Shown in pieces: positions 6,660 through 9,596 of a stretch of 9,596 nt of DNA. The notes beneath the pieces were generated by a model. That model did no database searches, was not told the origin of the DNA, and worked only from the letters and a program-made list of their open reading frames with translations. Made by a program: the position numbers and the translations under genes. Position 1 is the first letter of the stretch. Every line of letters begins with the position of its first letter. Source of the stretch: Trebonia sp. (GTDB lineage: Bacteria; Actinomycetota; Actinomycetes; Streptosporangiales; Streptosporangiaceae); NCBI GenBank assembly GCA_030043595.1, contig JASHXJ010000452.1:1-9596 (forward strand). The letters are read 5' to 3'.

Positions 6660-8531
6660 TTATCGGGGCGGTAGCCTTCGCGCTGTCGCCGGTAACTGGG
6701 GGGTGGCGCGGGCATCGGCCGCGTCTGCCGCGAGCGTGCCGAGACGGTACCGCAGCCTGCACAGCACGACGTTCTGAGTGCCGCGGCGGATCGCGCGGTC
6801 CAGGATCAGGCCGCGCTGGTTGTGCAGCAGCCACTGCCATGGCCGGGCCGGCTGCACCTCGGGGATCAGGACGACAAGCCGGTGATACTTGTCCTCGGCC
6901 TCGATGGACTGCAGGTAGGACACGATCGGCTTGGCTATCGAGCGATGCGCCGACCGGAGCGTGACGAGCTGAACCTCCGGCCGCCACTCGTTCCATTCCT
7001 GCCGGAACGCCACATCAGTGTGCGACTCGTCGTCGGAGTCCGTGAACACCACCGTCACGGCGATGACGTCCTCGCCGAGCGACAGCGCCGCGGAGATGCC
7101 CTCCGCGGTGAGCCGGGACAGGCCCGCCACCGGGACGACCACAAGCGAAGCCCGCTTGACCGGGTGTGCCGGCACCTCCCCGATGCCCAGCTGCCTGCCT
7201 ATCCGCGTGTACGTCCGGCGCACCCACAGGAACATGAGCACGAGCAGCGGGATGACCACCGCGACCAGCCACGCCCCTTCGAGGAACTTGCTGCCGAGCT
7301 CGATCACGGTGGCCGCGAACGTCAGGACGGCTCCGATGCCGTTGATCCATGCCCGGGTGAGCCAGCCACTGGACCGTTCGGAATGCCAGTGCCTGACCAT
7401 GCCGACCTGGGAAAGCGTGAAGCCGACGAAGACGCCGACGGCGAACAGCGGTACCAGGTCCTGGGTGTCGCCGCGGGCGGCGATCAGCAGCAGCGCCGCG
7501 GCCACCGCGAGTACCCCGACGCCGTAGCGGAACACGCGGCGATCGGCGCGCAGGCCGAACACGTGCGGCAGGAAGTTGTCGTGCGCGAGCAGGCCGGCCA
7601 GCACCGGCAGCCCGCCGAACGAGGTGTTCGCCGCCAGCGACAGCAGCACCAGCGTGATGAGCTGGATGATGTAAAACAGCGCGCCATGACCGATGGCTCC
7701 CGCCGTGACCTGCGCCAGCACCGTCGTCCCTGGCTGCGGCACGACGTTCCAGCGGTGGATCAGGGCGCCGAGCCCGAGCAGCATCGCGCCGAGCAGCACG
7801 CCCAGCCACAGTTCGGTGTGCTGGGCACGCCTGACGCGCGGCACGCGGAACTGCGGCACTGAGTTAGCGATCGCCTCAACCCCTGTCAGCGCCGAGCACC
7901 CTGACGCGAATGCCTTCAGTATCAGCAGCGTCCCTACGGTCTCGGTAACCGAGGGGAGGGAGTGACCGAGCGGGACCGCGGGGTGTCCGCGCAGCGCGCC
8001 GGCGACGATCACCACCGCTATCGAGACGATGAACGCGATCGTCGGCACCGCGAAGACGCGCGCCGACTCGGCCACCCCCCACAGGTTCACGCCGGTGATC
8101 AGCGCGAGCACGCCCAGGCACAGCCAGACCCGCGCGCCGTACAGCGCGGGAAAGGCGGCGGTCAGCGCCTCCACGCCGGCCGACACGCCCACCGCGGCGT
8201 TCAGCACGTAGTCGACGATCAGCGATGCCGCGGCGACCAGCGACGGAACCGTGCCGAGGTGCTTCTTCGACACCGCGTACGCGCCCCCGCCGTTCGGGAA
8301 CGCCTCGATCACCTGCTGGTAGGAGATGACCAGCGCGGCGAGCAGCAGCACGATCGCGCCAGTGATCGGCAGGCTGTACTTGACCGCGGCGGCGCCTGCC
8401 GCGACGAGCACGACGAGGATCGCCTCCGGCCCGTACGCGACGCTGGAGAGCGCGTCGAGCGACAGAGCGGCCAGCCCGCCGAGCACGGTCAGCCGCTCCC
8501 GCTCCTGCTCCCCCTGCGCCCCTTGGCTCAC
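6660..8531 (-). CDS. kimA: KimA-like APC-superfamily transporter with cytosolic C-terminal domain (putative K+/H+ symporter)
   Basis: A 623-aa membrane protein from GTG 8531. It has about 12 membrane helices (residues 17-437) and a soluble alpha/beta C-terminal domain (about 460-600). It aligns along its full length with B. subtilis KimA (YdaO), a high-affinity K+/H+ symporter, as I recall that sequence: LSLDALSSVAYGPEAIL (24-40), FPNGGGAYAVSKKHLG (78-93), KAFASGCSALTGVEAI (206-221), VGVFVGFTLSQVGM (365-378) and WLLHNQRG (567-574). Of the recalled KimA K+ ligands, Asp36, Tyr43 and Thr230 are kept as Asp26, Tyr33 and Thr216. Thr121, Ser125 and Tyr377 are Asn111, Gly115 and Phe363 here. K+ transport is therefore likely but not certain; a plain amino-acid or other APC permease is the alternative. 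The Ala/Arg-rich tail after 600 is probably disordered. An AATAAT 6 nt before the GTG suggests a leaderless mRNA. Confidence 0.85.
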   Translation of the reverse strand: MSQGAQGEQERERLTVLGGLAALSLDALSSVAYGPEAILVVLVAAGAAAVKYSLPITGAIVLLLAALVISYQQVIEAFPNGGGAYAVSKKHLGTVPSLVAAASLIVDYVLNAAVGVSAGVEALTAAFPALYGARVWLCLGVLALITGVNLWGVAESARVFAVPTIAFIVSIAVVIVAGALRGHPAVPLGHSLPSVTETVGTLLILKAFASGCSALTGVEAIANSVPQFRVPRVRRAQHTELWLGVLLGAMLLGLGALIHRWNVVPQPGTTVLAQVTAGAIGHGALFYIIQLITLVLLSLAANTSFGGLPVLAGLLAHDNFLPHVFGLRADRRVFRYGVGVLAVAAALLLIAARGDTQDLVPLFAVGVFVGFTLSQVGMVRHWHSERSSGWLTRAWINGIGAVLTFAATVIELGSKFLEGAWLVAVVIPLLVLMFLWVRRTYTRIGRQLGIGEVPAHPVKRASLVVVPVAGLSRLTAEGISAALSLGEDVIAVTVVFTDSDDESHTDVAFRQEWNEWRPEVQLVTLRSAHRSIAKPIVSYLQSIEAEDKYHRLVVLIPEVQPARPWQWLLHNQRGLILDRAIRRGTQNVVLCRLRYRLGTLAADAADARATPQLPATARRLPPR

Positions 8532-8537
8532 GGTCTC

Positions 8538-8543
8538 ATTATT
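8538..8543 (-). promoter_or_regulatory. Candidate -10 element for leaderless transcription of the KimA-like gene
   Basis: On the minus strand AATAAT, one base from TATAAT, ends 6 nt before the GTG at 8531. That spacing would put the transcription start on the start codon itself. No ribosome-binding site stands at a normal distance; a GGAGG occurs at 8565-8569 but lies more than 30 nt upstream of the GTG. No recognisable -35 is seen. Leaderless mRNAs are common in actinobacteria. Confidence 0.4.
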
Positions 8544-8569
8544 TCCGGGGTTTCGAGCGGTGATCCTCC

Positions 8570-8583
8570 GGGGTTAACACCCC
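8570..8583 (+). promoter_or_regulatory. Inverted repeat, candidate operator
   Basis: GGGGT (8570-8574) and ACCCC (8579-8583) form a perfect 5-bp inverted repeat around TAAC, in the divergent region between the transporter and the LacI-family gene. It could be a regulator site for either direction. Confidence 0.35.
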
Positions 8584-8586
8584 CTA

Positions 8587-8597
8587 TTGCTGAGCAA
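8587..8597 (+). promoter_or_regulatory. Palindrome TTGCTGAGCAA, candidate LacI-family operator
   Basis: TTGCT and AGCAA are perfect inverted arms around a central G, 21 bp before the start of the LacI-family gene. Dimeric LacI-family regulators bind such short palindromes and often control their own gene and divergent neighbours. There is no experimental support. Confidence 0.4.
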
Positions 8598-8618
8598 ACT
8601 TGTTACCGGGGGGAAGCA

Positions 8619-9596
8619 ATGAACAATCAGGTGCACGCGATGCGCGGCATCGCCAGGCCGACAATGAAGGACGTCGCGTACCGGGCGGGCGTCGCTCTTA
8701 AGACGGTGTCCCGCGTGGTTAACGGTGAACCTGGCGTGACTCCCGAGACTACCAAGCGTGTCATCGGCGCCATCGAGGATCTCGGCTTCCGGCGCAATGA
8801 GAGCGCACGGCTGCTGCGCACCGGCAGGACCGCCACGCTCGGCTTCATCGCCGATAACTGCGGCGACCCGGAGTACGCCGCGGTGTGCCGCGGCGTGGAA
8901 GAGGTGGCGCGCGACCACGGGTTTCTCATCTTCGCCTGCTCGACGGACGGCGAACCGTCGCGCGAGGAGGTGCTCGCCCTCAGGCTGTGCGCGCGCCGGG
9001 TCGACGGCCTGATCTTCGCCCCCGTCCCCGGTGACCACGGGTACCTGGCATCGGAGATCGAGGCCGGCGTGGCCACCGTGTTCGTCCTGCGGCCCCCCGA
9101 GCTGGCCGACGCCGACCTGGTGCTCGCCGACGAGCGCGGCGGCGCGAAGGCGGCGGTCGCGCACCTGATCGCGCAAGGTCACCGGCGGATCGGATACCTC
9201 GACGGCGACCTGGCCGGCTACCGGTCCCGCCAGCTCATGGCGGGTTACGCCCAGGCGATGGAAGCGGCCGGGCTCGCTGTGGACCCGGCCTGGACGACGC
9301 TGGCCCCCCAGCGCCTGCTTGATTCCGCAGTGACCGCGGTGCTGTGCGGCAGCCGCGAGCACACGCTGCGCGCCCTGCGCGCGCTCGCCGCCGCGGAGCA
9401 CACGCCAACCGCGCGCGGACGGACGCGACGTGTGGCAGTCGTCGGGTTCGGCGACTTCGAGCTCGCCGATCTCGTCTCGCCAGGCGTTACGGTGGTCAGC
9501 TACGACTCGCGCGAGATCGGCCGCACCGCCGGCGAACTGCTCATGCGCCGCGTGGCGGGCGGGGACGAGGCAAGCGCAGCCGCGGCCCCGGCTTGC
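8619..9596 (+). CDS. LacI-family transcriptional regulator, 3' end outside the window
   Basis: DNA-binding repressor-type regulator. The frame is open from ATG 8619 to the last base (326 codons, no stop), so only the C-terminus is missing. The helix-turn-helix is at about residues 16-40: PTMKDVAYRAGVALKTVSRV followed by VNGEPGV. The hinge helix NESARLLRTGRT starts at about residue 63. The periplasmic-binding-protein-like effector domain follows, with VDGLIFAPV, GHRRIGYLDGD and VAVVGFGDFELADLVSPGVT. The ligand cannot be inferred; sugars are usual. ATG 8619 is preceded by a purine-rich GGGGGAAG. In-frame ATGs at 8640 and 8664 are alternatives, but 8664 would begin right at the first HTH helix. 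It is divergent from the KimA-like gene, with an 87-bp shared upstream region. Confidence 0.93.
   Translation, partial: MNNQVHAMRGIARPTMKDVAYRAGVALKTVSRVVNGEPGVTPETTKRVIGAIEDLGFRRNESARLLRTGRTATLGFIADNCGDPEYAAVCRGVEEVARDHGFLIFACSTDGEPSREEVLALRLCARRVDGLIFAPVPGDHGYLASEIEAGVATVFVLRPPELADADLVLADERGGAKAAVAHLIAQGHRRIGYLDGDLAGYRSRQLMAGYAQAMEAAGLAVDPAWTTLAPQRLLDSAVTAVLCGSREHTLRALRALAAAEHTPTARGRTRRVAVVGFGDFELADLVSPGVTVVSYDSREIGRTAGELLMRRVAGGDEASAAAAPAC

Noticed and set aside
6822..7862. Plus-strand open frame inside the KimA-like gene
   Set aside because: Highly charged low-complexity translation; the minus strand is a clear full-length transporter.
8574..9401. Minus-strand open frame opposite the LacI-family gene
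   Set aside because: The plus frame is a clear HTH plus effector-domain regulator; the minus frame shows no domain.

Overview
The window is GC-rich (roughly 70%) with strong G/C preference at third codon positions and several GTG starts. Its proteins most resemble Actinomycetota families, so it looks like chromosomal DNA of a high-GC actinomycete. I see no tRNA, rRNA, CRISPR array, insertion sequence, integrase or attachment site.

Layout, left to right. (1) 1-549 (+): the end of a four-helix membrane protein with a proline-rich N-terminus, probably cut by the window edge. (2) 669-3203 and 3216-3926 (+): kdpD and kdpE, the K+-responsive sensor kinase and response regulator, 12 nt apart. The KdpFABC pump genes are not in the window. 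(3) After a 137-nt AT-rich promoter region, 4064-5850 (+) holds a pit-family phosphate permease, a 90-aa two-helix membrane protein and a 100-aa DUF3349 protein. This is the order of pitA-Rv0544c-Rv0543c in Mycobacterium tuberculosis. (4) 5858-6586 (-): a classical short-chain dehydrogenase/reductase, convergent with the trio and only 7 bp away. (5) 6660-8531 (-): a 623-aa APC-superfamily transporter of the KimA (YdaO) K+/H+ symporter type with a cytosolic C-terminal domain. (6) 8619 to the window end (+): a LacI-family regulator, divergent from the transporter and lacking its C-terminus here.

The common theme is ion homeostasis: K+ sensing (KdpDE), a K+-transporter homologue (KimA-like) and phosphate uptake (Pit). 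Co-regulation is inference only. Most genes are ordinary members of known families. The points most worth checking are: the KimA-like protein keeps three of the six K+-coordinating positions I recall from B. subtilis KimA and changes the other three; KdpE carries an in-frame Gly-Asp minisatellite in its DNA-binding domain; the transporter start looks leaderless, with no room for a c-di-AMP riboswitch; and the pit and lacI upstream regions contain repeats and palindromes. I did not find a convincing wholly new system.
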